A stretch of DNA of 36,959 nucleotides from Moraxellaceae bacterium (GTDB taxonomy: Bacteria > Pseudomonadota > Gammaproteobacteria > Pseudomonadales > Moraxellaceae). Below, piece after piece: positions 8,500 to 17,089 of the stretch (position 1 is the stretch's first letter; every line of letters begins with the position of its first letter). The notes beneath the pieces are model-generated. The model was not told the DNA's origin. It did no database searches and was given only the letters and a program-made list of their open reading frames with translations. The position numbers and the translations under genes are program-made. The DNA lies in NCBI GenBank assembly GCA_025363155.1, contig JANYEL010000229.1, forward strand, positions 1-36,959, given 5' to 3'.

Positions 8500-9846
8500 T
8501 TAGACATAGAAAACGACCTCTACGCGTAGACCCGATTTAGTTTCCTCATTAGCATAGCCCAGATTAATTTCTGCTCCCGCTCGAAGGGCAATGGTTTTAA
8601 CAATCGATAGACCGAGGCCAGACCCATTCTCATCATTACCTAAGATTCGGTAGAAAGGATCAAACACACGCTCTCGTTCCTTCTCAGCAATCCCTTGACC
8701 ATTATCTTCCACCACAAGCATCGTCTTTCCATCTCTGTTTGAAACAGACAAATCAATTTTTCCATTCGCTGGAGTGTAGCGAATGGCGTTATCCACTAAA
8801 TTTTTAACCAGCGTGATTAAATCAATTTCATTGATGAGTATTTGGGCATCTTTGTCGCTAACTACGCCGAGATCAATGTTCTTCAACTCAGCCAATGGCA
8901 GTAAATCTTCAACAACGCGTCGAAATATCTGGTTGACTGATACAGTGATCGTAGGTGAATTCGTTGAGGATTGCGCACGTGCAAGCGCTAACAGTTGATC
9001 TAATAATGTTCTACCGCGCTCTATTCCTTGACGTAGTGTGTTGAGTCGTTGTTGCGCCTCGATAGAGATTTCAGTTTGAGCAAGCCGTTCTGCTTGTAGT
9101 GATATTGCGGTTAAAGGGGAACGCAGCTCATGAGCAGCATCGGCAACAAAACGTTTTTGTACATTGATCGATTGCTCCACGCGGATCAACAGTCGATTAA
9201 TCGCTTCAATAAAGGGTCTTATTTCGATGGGTAATGATTCTGGTGCAATCGGATGCATTTCCTGTTCGCTGCGCTGATCGATTTCAGCTGCCACATCTAC
9301 AACAGGTTTGAAAATTTTGCGGACAATATCCGCGACGATAAAGATCAGAATTGGGATGAGTAATAAAAACGGGAGCAGGGTGCGTAATGCACTATCCCGT
9401 GCAATTTCATCGCGAACATCCGTTTCTTGAAATACTGCCAAACGATGCCCATCGCTTATGGATTTCACCAAGACACGATAGGTTTGATCGCCTGATGTAA
9501 TGGTTTGCAGTCCATCGGATAGATTTGGTTGCAGCACGGGTGTGTTGGAATGTTTGATAGCTTCGTTTGAAGCTGTCGAGGTAAGAGATTGCACAAATAC
9601 GCGTGATTCAGGGTCGTGAACGACTTGTTTTTCAATATCGTTAATTTGAAGAGCACTTAAATTCTGCTGTTCAAAGAACGACGCGACTTGTCGTAGCACA
9701 TCATCTTGTAATTCATGCGCTTCTTTGAATGCCGATAAAAAGGCGAATACGCCACCCGTCAATGCGACGGCTAAAATGGCAACCGAAAGCCAGACATACA
9801 GTCGGAATCGGAGCGATTCGGTTATTGGTTTTTTGAGACCATCCAT
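8500..9846 (-). CDS. QseC-like sensor histidine kinase
   Basis: This 448-residue inner-membrane kinase has TM1 at about residues 16-38, a periplasmic sensor region at about 39-155 and TM2 at about 157-178. A linker, HisKA and HATPase domains follow. The phospho-acceptor is His239 in DAAHELRSPLTA. The N box (LVDNAIRYTP), G1 (VEDNGQGIAE), F (FDPFYR) and G2 (GSGLGLSIVK) motifs are intact. The N-terminus (SLRFRLYVWLSVAI) and domain layout resemble the QseC/PmrB group. The start overlaps the response regulator gene by 25 bp. It is the last gene of a four-gene minus-strand unit led by two DUF347 membrane proteins. The signal is unknown. Confidence 0.93.
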   Translation of the reverse strand: MDGLKKPITESLRFRLYVWLSVAILAVALTGGVFAFLSAFKEAHELQDDVLRQVASFFEQQNLSALQINDIEKQVVHDPESRVFVQSLTSTASNEAIKHSNTPVLQPNLSDGLQTITSGDQTYRVLVKSISDGHRLAVFQETDVRDEIARDSALRTLLPFLLLIPILIFIVADIVRKIFKPVVDVAAEIDQRSEQEMHPIAPESLPIEIRPFIEAINRLLIRVEQSINVQKRFVADAAHELRSPLTAISLQAERLAQTEISIEAQQRLNTLRQGIERGRTLLDQLLALARAQSSTNSPTITVSVNQIFRRVVEDLLPLAELKNIDLGVVSDKDAQILINEIDLITLVKNLVDNAIRYTPANGKIDLSVSNRDGKTMLVVEDNGQGIAEKERERVFDPFYRILGNDENGSGLGLSIVKTIALRAGAEINLGYANEETKSGLRVEVVFYV

Positions 9847-10487
9847 CCAATCCCCCTGATGTTTTTGATTGATTCGCTGCCTAATTTTTTGCGGACACTA
9901 TGGATTAGAAATTCGACCGCGTTGCTCTCGACTTCTTCTCCCCAACCATAAATACGCTCTTCAAGCTCGCTCCGCGAGAGTATGGCGCCGGGACGTACCA
10001 TCATGGCCTGTAAAAGCGCGAATTCACGATTGGAAAGTTGTATTGTTTCGCCATCGTTTACTTGTGCTTCACGTGTCGCAGGATCAAGAAATATTGTTCC
10101 ATTGGTCAATCGGACAGTTGCAGCGCCACCTTTACGACGGAGTACGGCGCGCATTCGCGCCAGCAACTCAGTAATCTCAAACGGTTTAATCATGTAGTCA
10201 TCTGCGCCGCAGTCCAATCCGCTGATGCGAGCATTGACATGATCACGTGCGGTAATGATCATGACGGGCACTGGATTATCCTTGCTACGGATAGACTTCA
10301 GCACATCAAGTCCATCTTTGCCAGGTAAACCAAGATCGAGCAGGACAATGTCGTAATGTTGATAGGAGAGGGTATGTAGTGCGGTTTGTCCATTCTTGAC
10401 CCAATCGGTGGCATAAGAGGCATCTTTTAATGCGTCTTGAATCGCCTCACCAATCATCGGATCGTCTTCGACTAAAAGTACTCGCAT
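9822..10487 (-). CDS. OmpR/QseB-type response regulator
   Basis: This 221-residue product has a receiver domain with acidic pocket EDD (residues 7-9), phospho-acceptor Asp51 in LLDLGLPG and the switch lysine in YMIKPFE. A winged-helix DNA-binding domain ends IRGIGWMVSK. The frame stays open 24 codons upstream to 10559, which would overlap the DUF347 gene. I prefer the ATG at 10487 because it begins MRVLLVEDDP and has GGGAGAGG about 8 nt upstream. That leaves a 26-nt gap after the DUF347 stop. It is partner of the downstream kinase and part of the QseB/PmrA/TctD group. Confidence 0.93.
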   Translation of the reverse strand: MRVLLVEDDPMIGEAIQDALKDASYATDWVKNGQTALHTLSYQHYDIVLLDLGLPGKDGLDVLKSIRSKDNPVPVMIITARDHVNARISGLDCGADDYMIKPFEITELLARMRAVLRRKGGAATVRLTNGTIFLDPATREAQVNDGETIQLSNREFALLQAMMVRPGAILSRSELEERIYGWGEEVESNAVEFLIHSVRKKLGSESIKNIRGIGWMVSKNQ

Positions 10488-10513
10488 TGATTCAACCTCT
10501 CCCAAGTTCAGCG

Positions 10514-11272
10514 TTAATGCGCGATTTTCGCTGCCCTCTGTTTGAAAATGAGGATACAACCCAGCATAAATACGATAAGAGCGAGTGATGCAGAATAACG
10601 ACTTAAATCAAGACCACCGTGGCTGATAGGTTTATCCAAAAAATCACCAACTACCGCACCAAGCGGGCGTGTAAGGATAAACGCAATCCAAAATAGCATA
10701 GTACGGGAAATATTTGTCCAATAATAAGCCGCTACAACAAGTAAGAGTAGTCCACTAAATACTACAGCCGCGCCCACATAACCAAATCCTGCGGTGTCAG
10801 AAGTCCAGTCACCGAGCGCTGTGCCCAACGTCTGAGAAAACATAATGGTGATCCAATAGAACATTTCTGCTTTGGCAGAGCTGATCGATTTCACGGAGAT
10901 CGTCCCCAGCGTTCGATGCCAGATCATTAAAGAAATCATCAATAGCATGATGAGGGTTGACGATCCGCCTGAATAACCAATCCCAAGCGAACGATCTGCA
11001 AAATCAGCCAACGTTGTACCAACGGTGGTGGTTGCAATAATGGTTGTCCAATAGAGGTAAGGGTGAAAGCCTTTTGCTCTGATTTGTGCAATGACAGCTG
11101 TGATAAACACTGCGGTAAAAATTAACGTACCCACAAGATAGCCAAGGTTCATTGACATCGAGACGGCATCTCCAGCCGTCTCGCCTAACGTGGTCGCTGC
11201 AATTTTAATAATCCAGAAAATTAAAGTGATTTCAGGGACTTTGCTCAAAGTGTGTTGAATAGAATTATTCAT
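10514..11272 (-). CDS. DUF347-repeat membrane protein (COG4705-like), copy 1
   Basis: This 252-residue polytopic protein is built of four DUF347 repeats, each with a hydrophobic helix running into a G-x4-D motif: TTLGETAGD (27-35), TTVGTTLAD (82-90), QTLGTALGD (147-155) and RPLGAVVGD (202-210). The four aspartates are spaced 55, 65 and 55 residues, implying an ancient duplication of a two-repeat unit. The adjacent upstream gene is a paralogue with identical spacing. Function is not known to me; membrane-embedded acidic residues could suggest cation handling, but that is speculation. Six nt separate it from the paralogue, and the response regulator follows. Confidence 0.85.
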   Translation of the reverse strand: MNNSIQHTLSKVPEITLIFWIIKIAATTLGETAGDAVSMSMNLGYLVGTLIFTAVFITAVIAQIRAKGFHPYLYWTTIIATTTVGTTLADFADRSLGIGYSGGSSTLIMLLMISLMIWHRTLGTISVKSISSAKAEMFYWITIMFSQTLGTALGDWTSDTAGFGYVGAAVVFSGLLLLVVAAYYWTNISRTMLFWIAFILTRPLGAVVGDFLDKPISHGGLDLSRYSASLALIVFMLGCILIFKQRAAKIAH

Positions 11273-11278
11273 AGTCGT

Positions 11279-12064
11279 TTACTTTTCTTCAAGGTTGGGA
11301 GTTTGGTTCTTTTGAGTGAAGGTTAAGTAAGTCACTAACCCAATGATTGTCGCGAGAAACAAAATACTGGTACTGACTGTTCCCATGCCCATACCACCGT
11401 TACTGATAGGTTGGGACAACAAATCGCCACACGATGCGCCAAATGGACGTGTGAGAACATAGGCGATCCAAAAGCAGGCAACGGCATTGATCTCAAAAGC
11501 ATAATAAGAGATAGCTGTCGCAGCGATGAGACCACCAAATAGAAGTGCAGCATTGGTATAGCCAATATTTAAACCTTCGGCAGCCCAATCACCTGCAGCA
11601 GTTCCTAAAGCAAACGTGAACAAAATGGCTGTCCAGTAAAACAACTCACGTTTTACTGAATCAATCGAATGAATTGAAAGTGTCTTTTCTTCGGCGTACC
11701 AGATCGCAAATGTCGCGATTAGCGCCGTGGCGAATGCACAGGTAGAGCCGGCAAGAGGTACACCTAGGTTATCGCTAAGGTTGTCCGTGATGAGTGTGCC
11801 AAATACACTGATGAATACCACTGATATCCAATATAGTGGCGGGGAATATGACTTCGCGCGAATCTGAAAAAAAAGCGATATGATTAATAGAACTCCCATC
11901 ACATTGGATGTCCCTATTAATCCAAAATGTAGGTCGGCATTCAGAAAATCAGCAGCTGTTTCTCCTACAGTCGTGGACATCATTTTGATGATCCAAAAAA
12001 GCAGGGTGATTTCGGGTACTTTATTGCGCCAGTTTGGCGTTGTTTGGTTGGTCAGAATATTCAT
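11279..12064 (-). CDS. DUF347-repeat membrane protein (COG4705-like), copy 2
   Basis: The product has 261 residues from the ATG at 12064, chosen because it aligns with the paralogue and has GGAA upstream. The frame stays open to an ATG at 12130, which adds 22 residues and lacks a ribosome site. The four repeats carry TTVGETAAD (31-39), SVFGTLITD (86-94), FALGTAAGD (151-159) and RPFGASCGD (206-214), with the same 55/65/55 spacing as the neighbour. It is the first gene of the operon DUF347-DUF347-regulator-kinase. The short divergent gap 12065-12160 should hold the promoter. Confidence 0.85.
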   Translation of the reverse strand: MNILTNQTTPNWRNKVPEITLLFWIIKMMSTTVGETAADFLNADLHFGLIGTSNVMGVLLIISLFFQIRAKSYSPPLYWISVVFISVFGTLITDNLSDNLGVPLAGSTCAFATALIATFAIWYAEEKTLSIHSIDSVKRELFYWTAILFTFALGTAAGDWAAEGLNIGYTNAALLFGGLIAATAISYYAFEINAVACFWIAYVLTRPFGASCGDLLSQPISNGGMGMGTVSTSILFLATIIGLVTYLTFTQKNQTPNLEEK

Positions 12065-12160
12065 TGCATGTTCCAGAACAATTGGAAGAGTAGTGAAAGA
12101 AGTCTGACCGACCAAACTTAGATGAAGCATAGATAGATATTATATAAATTGATAATTTAA

Positions 12161-12445
12161 TTACCGCGCACCGCCAGCGAACGCAAACAAGTGCCAGTAG
12201 TACTTATATTCGATATCCGTAGGATTTGGACGAGCAACTCAGCAGTGATTAAAAACTGGTATACCGCAAATCAGTACCATGTTGAGTTGTTCAAGTCTGG
12301 CGATGGTAAAACATTGACCGATTCCAAAGTGCAGAACTTGGTCAATGCGATGTCTGGGATGACGCCTCCAGCTTCGGGTCAAACTGATCTATTACCAAGT
12401 TATCAAACCAGCTTAAATCCTTTACTCGCTGCAAAATGGATTTAA
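12161..12445 (+). pseudogene. C-terminal remnant of an RTX/hemolysin-type secreted protein
   Basis: An open frame from 12161 to TAA 12443-12445 (possible GTG at 12191) encodes a tail typical of large Ca2+-binding type I secreted proteins. The segment VIKNWYTANQYHVELF resembles the hemolysin-related domain, followed by LVNAMSGMTPPASGQTDL and the terminal SLNPLLAAKW. The preceding glycine-aspartate repeats are absent; what remains upstream is short and out of frame. No promoter or ribosome site is evident. I read it as the eroded 3' end of a lost gene, still followed by a good terminator. Confidence 0.6.
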
Positions 12446-12465
12446 ATATTAGAGTTTGAGTGAAG

Positions 12466-12502
12466 AAATCCCTTTAGTGTTAGTTCGCTAAGGGGATTTT
12501 TT
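12466..12502 (+). terminator. Intrinsic terminator after the RTX remnant
   Basis: AAATCCCTTTAG pairs with CTAAGGGGATT (one wobble) around a roughly 10-nt loop, followed by a T run to 12502. It is strong on the plus strand. On the minus strand the T tract is poorer but could also serve the DUF2147 gene. Confidence 0.75.
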
Positions 12503-12568
12503 ATTGTCTGGTTTATTTTGTGGCGTGGAACTGTTTTTCCTTGATTCTTTGAAAAAACTAACGCTTAC

Positions 12569-13072
12569 TTATTCCTCACGTTTCCAGATTTGACTACGCC
12601 CTAATAGAGAAATGCCAATAAAGCCACGCACATTGAGTTGTTTGCCATCAGGGCTGATCTTGATTTTGGCACGATAGATATGACCACTCAGTGGGTCGAG
12701 AATTTTGCCGCCCACAAAAGCGCTGTTATCATCGGCATCGGTTTTGAGTCCCCACAAAATGTTTAATCCTGCGATTGGTTTATTGGTAAAGGGGGCCGGA
12801 CAGTCGATGCAGGTTTCTTCAGGTTTGTAGCCAGGTTGAGCAAATACTTTGAGAACGGTGCCACCGTAGGTGTCATTGTTCGTTTTATTGATTCGAATAA
12901 TTGATTTTTCCAACCCCGTTTTATCATCAATGCTATGCCAAACGCCTGAAATATCAGGGCTGATGACTGCAGCATGACTGTAATTGGCGAGCAGTGCAGT
13001 GCCGAGCAGCAGTGTGCCGCAAAGCGATTGGAACGAAGGGAAGACTTGCTTGAGTTTTAAAGTAGAGCGCAT
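12569..13072 (-). CDS. Exported DUF2147 family protein
   Basis: This 167-residue protein has a signal peptide (hydrophobic core about residues 19-30, cleavage near SHA-AV). It then has the DUF2147 pattern: GVWHSIDDKTGLEKSIIRI, a C-x2-C pair (CIDC), KPIAGLNILWGL, GGKILDPLSGHIYRAKI, and the terminal VRGFIGISLLGRSQIWKR. Members are periplasmic beta-rich proteins of unknown function, some linked to fatty-acid binding. It appears monocistronic; a 28-bp near-perfect palindrome lies about 80 bp upstream of the start. Confidence 0.9.
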   Translation of the reverse strand: MRSTLKLKQVFPSFQSLCGTLLLGTALLANYSHAAVISPDISGVWHSIDDKTGLEKSIIRINKTNNDTYGGTVLKVFAQPGYKPEETCIDCPAPFTNKPIAGLNILWGLKTDADDNSAFVGGKILDPLSGHIYRAKIKISPDGKQLNVRGFIGISLLGRSQIWKREE

Positions 13073-13149
13073 GAAAATTTATGCCTATTGTTGTGCTAAA
13101 GTTTTTTGTAGGTCGCATATTGTTCGATTTGTATGTTGCATTTTTTCTC

Positions 13150-13177
13150 TTAATACCCTCAGAACTGAGAGTATTAA
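13150..13177. promoter_or_regulatory. Near-perfect palindrome upstream of the DUF2147 gene
   Basis: TTAATACCCTCAG and CTGAGAGTATTAA form 13-bp arms with one mismatch around AA. No T run follows on either strand, so an operator or a stem near the end of the UndA-like gene fits better than a terminator. Confidence 0.45.
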
Positions 13178-13187
13178 AGCGATTCTA

Positions 13188-13940
13188 TTATGATTTACTT
13201 ACATATTTAAAGCACGCATCCAAGGCCAGTTCATAATAGGCCAGCCCTTGCTCTGCGGCATGTAGGGCATTTTGTTGTGCAATAGGGTCGTGGTCGCACA
13301 GACGTTTAATGAGCTCCATGGCTTCGTAGGGATGAGCATCATCATAATGAGCATGGGCGCGTAACCATGCCATCGTTCTAGGGGTGATGGTGATACTCGG
13401 GTCGTCGGTATAACTTTTGATGCCTTTATAGACTTGAATCGTCCATTCACCGGTAGCCCATTCGATGGCGAGATTGGTAGCGGCAATGCCTTCTGCGAGG
13501 CTGGCGCGATAATTGGTACTCCATAGAAAATGATTGACGGCGTTCATAGCGGGTGGCGGCGTTACGCGATCAAGTTCATCCACGGTCAGACCAAAACCAA
13601 CTGCCCAGTCGCGATACCAGAACAGGTGACGTTCTTCGACTTTGATATTCTGGATGAGCCATGTGCGTGTATCGGTGACACCCGGCTGATGAAATGCGGT
13701 TGCTTTGGCGAGATTGACTGCCATATAAGAGGGAAAGTGAGCAACCAAGGGGTAGAAATTTAGCAGCGCATAACGGATGTGATCAACGCTTAAGCGACCA
13801 GCGGCCCACTCAGTAAAAAACGGGTGATTTCCCACACGATTTTTGGCGGGTATGAGTTTATCTAGAAATGCTTGCGACCAGCCGCTGTGCGCGGTAATAA
13901 CAAGCCCTTTTGAATAGGATTCTTTTTCTTGTACATTCAT
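13188..13940 (-). CDS. UndA-like diiron protein (TenA/PqqC/CADD superfamily)
   Basis: This 250-residue heme-oxygenase-fold protein has a complete six-ligand diiron set: Glu102 and His105 (VEERH), Glu160 (NLAIEWATGEW), His196, Asp200 and His203 (HAHYDDAHPYEA). From memory, this order and spacing match Pseudomonas UndA (E101, H104, E159, H194, D198, H201), and the flanking text (IAATN.AIE.ATGEW, YDDAHP.EA) is also UndA-like. UndA converts medium-chain fatty acids to terminal alkenes such as 1-undecene. Identity to UndA is only moderate, so a different substrate is quite possible. The ATG has AAGGA 8 nt upstream. It is monocistronic, with no thiamin or PQQ genes nearby. Confidence 0.75.
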   Translation of the reverse strand: MNVQEKESYSKGLVITAHSGWSQAFLDKLIPAKNRVGNHPFFTEWAAGRLSVDHIRYALLNFYPLVAHFPSYMAVNLAKATAFHQPGVTDTRTWLIQNIKVEERHLFWYRDWAVGFGLTVDELDRVTPPPAMNAVNHFLWSTNYRASLAEGIAATNLAIEWATGEWTIQVYKGIKSYTDDPSITITPRTMAWLRAHAHYDDAHPYEAMELIKRLCDHDPIAQQNALHAAEQGLAYYELALDACFKYVSKS

Positions 13941-14029
13941 TCGTCTGATCCTTCATTGTTTTTTACGACCTGTATCAAATCAATACACCTACGGTATTAC
14001 AGTCCATCATAAAAAGATTGTTATATAAC

Positions 14030-16567
14030 TTATAGCGAAACCTCAACAGTATCTAGTCCACTGATGTTAAATTTTTTGCCAATCATCTGGTTGGCAAATT
14101 CTAATGCCACAGGTTTGGAGAGGAAAAATCCCTGTGCAAAATTGCAGCCTATTGCCTGTAACAATTTCATTTGCTCAATAGTTTCCACACCTTCAGCAAT
14201 TACAGTCATCCCTAAGTGGTGGGAGAGCGAGGTAATGACCCGAATTATATGGGCATCTTTGTCGCTCTCACTCGAATTCTGCACAAAGGATTTGTCGATC
14301 TTGAGGGTGTTGACTCTGAAGTTCGCCAAATAGTTTAACGAAGAGTAGCCCGTGCCAAAGTCATCAATATAGATCTCAACCGAGGCTTCACGTAGGCGAT
14401 TGATATTGGTCATACAGATATCTGCATTATCGACAATTTGAGTCTCGGTAATTTCCAAATGTAGAGTGCTGGGGTCAATGTTGGCAGCGTTGATGATTGC
14501 TAGAATCTGATCTGGCATATCATGCTGTGTCAGGTAACTAGCACATAGATTCACGCTGATGCTCGTAGTTTTATGTCCAAGTTGATGCTGCCAGATACTG
14601 AGCTGCTGACAAGCTTGCTCTAGTATCCATTCGGTTAAAGGCACGATCAACCCAGTCTCTTCAGCCAATGGGATAAAGAGCCCCGGCGGTAGCATCCCGC
14701 GCTCAGGATGTTGCCAGCGAATCAAGGCCTCAAAGCCAACCACTGAGCCGTTGCTCGTGCATACGATAGGTTGGTAATGCAAAATGAATTGTTTCAGAGC
14801 TATGGCGTGACGTAGATCCGCCACCATCTTGAGGCGTTCAACCGCTCGCTCATGCATTTCGTGAGCGAAGATTGAGAAGGTCCCCCGTCCGTTTTGCTTC
14901 GCGTGGTACATCGCAATGTCAGCGTCACGTAGAAGCTCTTCAGGTTCGGTATAGTGCGCGGCATACATCGCTATTCCGATACTGAGACCCGGATGAATCT
15001 CATGGTCGTTCAGGGAAATGGGTCGTTCCAACTGCAGATTGATACGCTCCATGGCGGTAATGGCCTGTGCCTCATCCTCAATTCCTTCGATCAGAATGGC
15101 AAATTCGTCACCCCCTAACCGAGCGACGAAATCTGCTGCTTGTATCCCATGCTGCAAGCGTTTGGATAACTCGACCAGCATGCGGTCTCCGACGAGATGG
15201 CCGAGACTGTCATTAATCCATTTGAAACGATCGACATCGATGAAAAGTACGCAAAATCCATCGCGGGCATCACGTTTTGCTCTGGCGATATTTGTCCGTA
15301 ACCTGTCAAACAAGTAAGCCCGATTTGGTAGCCCTGTCAGCACATCATGCAATGCTTTTGCTTTGAGATCCTGTTGTTGGCGTTTGCGTTCAATGACTCT
15401 GCCCAGTTGATAGCCAATATTTTCCATGAGTGACAGTAGCCGTTCATCTGGCTTTTCCTGATGCATCGAAAAGAACTCAAGCACAGCCATGACTTGATTG
15501 TCGAGTTTTACTGGAAAGATTAAACGCATTTTGGGGGTATGTAGCTTGTCCAAGGCGTCAAGACTTAGAATATTGCAGTCTTGCCAGTGAGCGGTGCCTG
15601 AAATTTCGACCTGTTTGACCCAGTTAGGCGGAGAAGAACGCCATATCTGTTCAATATTAAGCAATGTGTCGTCAGCAATTTCAGATTCGATATAGCGCGC
15701 GCTCAATTTTAAGTCAGTATTTTCTAGTGATAAAACTCTGCCTGCTGTCCAATGGGTATGCGCACACACCCGTCCAAGTGCCATTGCGAGTACCGCTTCA
15801 ATATCATCGACATCATTGACCAGAGCGGTCATATCATTCACCATTCGGAGTTTATCCTGCTGCTGGATCAGACGATGGATGAAGTCTCGTCGGGAAGCAT
15901 ACTCCAGTAAATAACCTGTAATAGCACAGATCAGTAACGGCACCAAAAAGTAAAGAAACATACTCACCCACGAGATTGGGTGGTTGGTGAAATGAGCTGT
16001 TAGTCCTGCTACTGCAAAGGCAGCGATGGCGCTGCCTAAAACGGCCAGTATTCGGAGCATTAGCAGGGAAAATCCAACGATGAGAACATATATAGTCTCA
16101 CAACCCGCCACCTGACCAAGTAAAGTATTCCCGAGCGCCAAAGTGGCATAAATAGTGCCACTGAGCGAAAGAAAAACACCGAATCGCAGCGTGAACTCTA
16201 CATAACGGTTGAGTGGGGGTAGTTGGGTGCTGACCCATATAATCAATAAGGCAATGCCAATTGGGTAGACAGCAAACAGTCGCCAAATGTCTTTGTCTGA
16301 ATCGTTGATTAAAAAAGATACTGGTAGCACGACCAATAAATAAAGTCCGATCAGACCATAAACCGAATACCTTACGGTTGCTGCGGCTTTGCTACGATAG
16401 TACTCTCGAAATGACAGCTCCAGACTAGGAGGTAGCCGTAATAGGCTAAAGAAGGTTAGGCGGGATAAGCTTTTGAGTTGAGTAAACTCTTGGAATCGGG
16501 GGTCAAGATGCTCGGTACCTCCTACAGTGGACTCGATGTTCTGCGCATCGGACAATTTTTCTCTCAT
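14030..16567 (-). CDS. Membrane-bound GGDEF-EAL protein with GAF domain
   Basis: This 845-residue protein has six to seven transmembrane helices (about residues 67-225) and a GAF-like domain (about 250-395). A diguanylate cyclase domain with intact GGDEF (485-489) and a c-di-GMP phosphodiesterase domain with EAL (613-615) follow. LEITET, DDFGTGYSSL and VIAEGVET motifs are also intact. Both activities look competent; which one dominates cannot be read from sequence. The frame begins with TTG at 16576, but the ATG at 16567 has AAGGGA 9 nt upstream and is preferred. It stands alone, with a small stem-loop in the leader. The sensed signal is unknown. Confidence 0.93.
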   Translation of the reverse strand: MREKLSDAQNIESTVGGTEHLDPRFQEFTQLKSLSRLTFFSLLRLPPSLELSFREYYRSKAAATVRYSVYGLIGLYLLVVLPVSFLINDSDKDIWRLFAVYPIGIALLIIWVSTQLPPLNRYVEFTLRFGVFLSLSGTIYATLALGNTLLGQVAGCETIYVLIVGFSLLMLRILAVLGSAIAAFAVAGLTAHFTNHPISWVSMFLYFLVPLLICAITGYLLEYASRRDFIHRLIQQQDKLRMVNDMTALVNDVDDIEAVLAMALGRVCAHTHWTAGRVLSLENTDLKLSARYIESEIADDTLLNIEQIWRSSPPNWVKQVEISGTAHWQDCNILSLDALDKLHTPKMRLIFPVKLDNQVMAVLEFFSMHQEKPDERLLSLMENIGYQLGRVIERKRQQQDLKAKALHDVLTGLPNRAYLFDRLRTNIARAKRDARDGFCVLFIDVDRFKWINDSLGHLVGDRMLVELSKRLQHGIQAADFVARLGGDEFAILIEGIEDEAQAITAMERINLQLERPISLNDHEIHPGLSIGIAMYAAHYTEPEELLRDADIAMYHAKQNGRGTFSIFAHEMHERAVERLKMVADLRHAIALKQFILHYQPIVCTSNGSVVGFEALIRWQHPERGMLPPGLFIPLAEETGLIVPLTEWILEQACQQLSIWQHQLGHKTTSISVNLCASYLTQHDMPDQILAIINAANIDPSTLHLEITETQIVDNADICMTNINRLREASVEIYIDDFGTGYSSLNYLANFRVNTLKIDKSFVQNSSESDKDAHIIRVITSLSHHLGMTVIAEGVETIEQMKLLQAIGCNFAQGFFLSKPVALEFANQMIGKKFNISGLDTVEVSL

Positions 16568-16576
16568 GCCTGTCAA

Positions 16577-16897
16577 TCCCTTAAACGCTATTGCCTAGTT
16601 CGCCAAAGACTAGGCGCATCATGCTTTTTGTATATTTTTTTAGGTTAATACGCTGGGTCGGTTCTATGCAAGTCATTTCATCTGCCAGACAAGAGAAATG
16701 GGATATAAATAACGGTCATTGACGCTGGCTGAGAAAAAAGGTTTAGTCGAAGATGGGCTTACTGATATGGTTTTGAGTGATAAATCCATTTCGTCACGTT
16801 GATGCGCGTTTATAATGGAGTGTGACATCAGTGCTGTAGTGAATTTGCTGAGGGAGTTATTTAGTCGTATTAGTTTTCATTTTTCGCGTATTTAGTT
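16577..16897. other. Intergenic region upstream of the GGDEF-EAL gene
   Basis: I see no gene here. An inverted repeat GCCTAGT/ACTAGGC (16593-16599 and 16609-16615) would form a stem-loop in the GGDEF-EAL leader. TTTAGTCGT occurs at 16860-16868, the same 9-mer found in front of acs and actP. Confidence 0.5.
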
Positions 16898-17089
16898 TCA
16901 ATTTTCATCCTTCGTATTGGATGTTTTTTTAACAGAAAAATATCTTTCGGTTTTTAACGCTTCCATGATCAAAACCCATGGCAGAAAATCAGGTATATCC
17001 TCCGTTGTTGTCATGCCTGGTTGAGCCATCGCATGATTTTTAGCAATTTTAGAGTCAGTTGAATCAAGTACACGGTTAAGATTGGTCAT
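16898..17089 (-). CDS. Small hypothetical protein (63 aa)
   Basis: The open frame starts at ATG 17089 and ends at 16898, with a purine-rich AGAGAG about 12-15 nt upstream. The product has a hydrophobic centre (IPDFLPWVLIMEAL) and a charged tail (VKKTSNTKDEN). I recognise no family. It sits alone between the GGDEF-EAL gene and the porin, and may be spurious. Confidence 0.3.
   Translation of the reverse strand: MTNLNRVLDSTDSKIAKNHAMAQPGMTTTEDIPDFLPWVLIMEALKTERYFSVKKTSNTKDEN

Noticed and set aside
10488-10559. N-terminal extension of the QseB-like regulator
   Set aside because: It overlaps the DUF347 gene, and the internal ATG with GGGAGAGG gives the normal receiver start.
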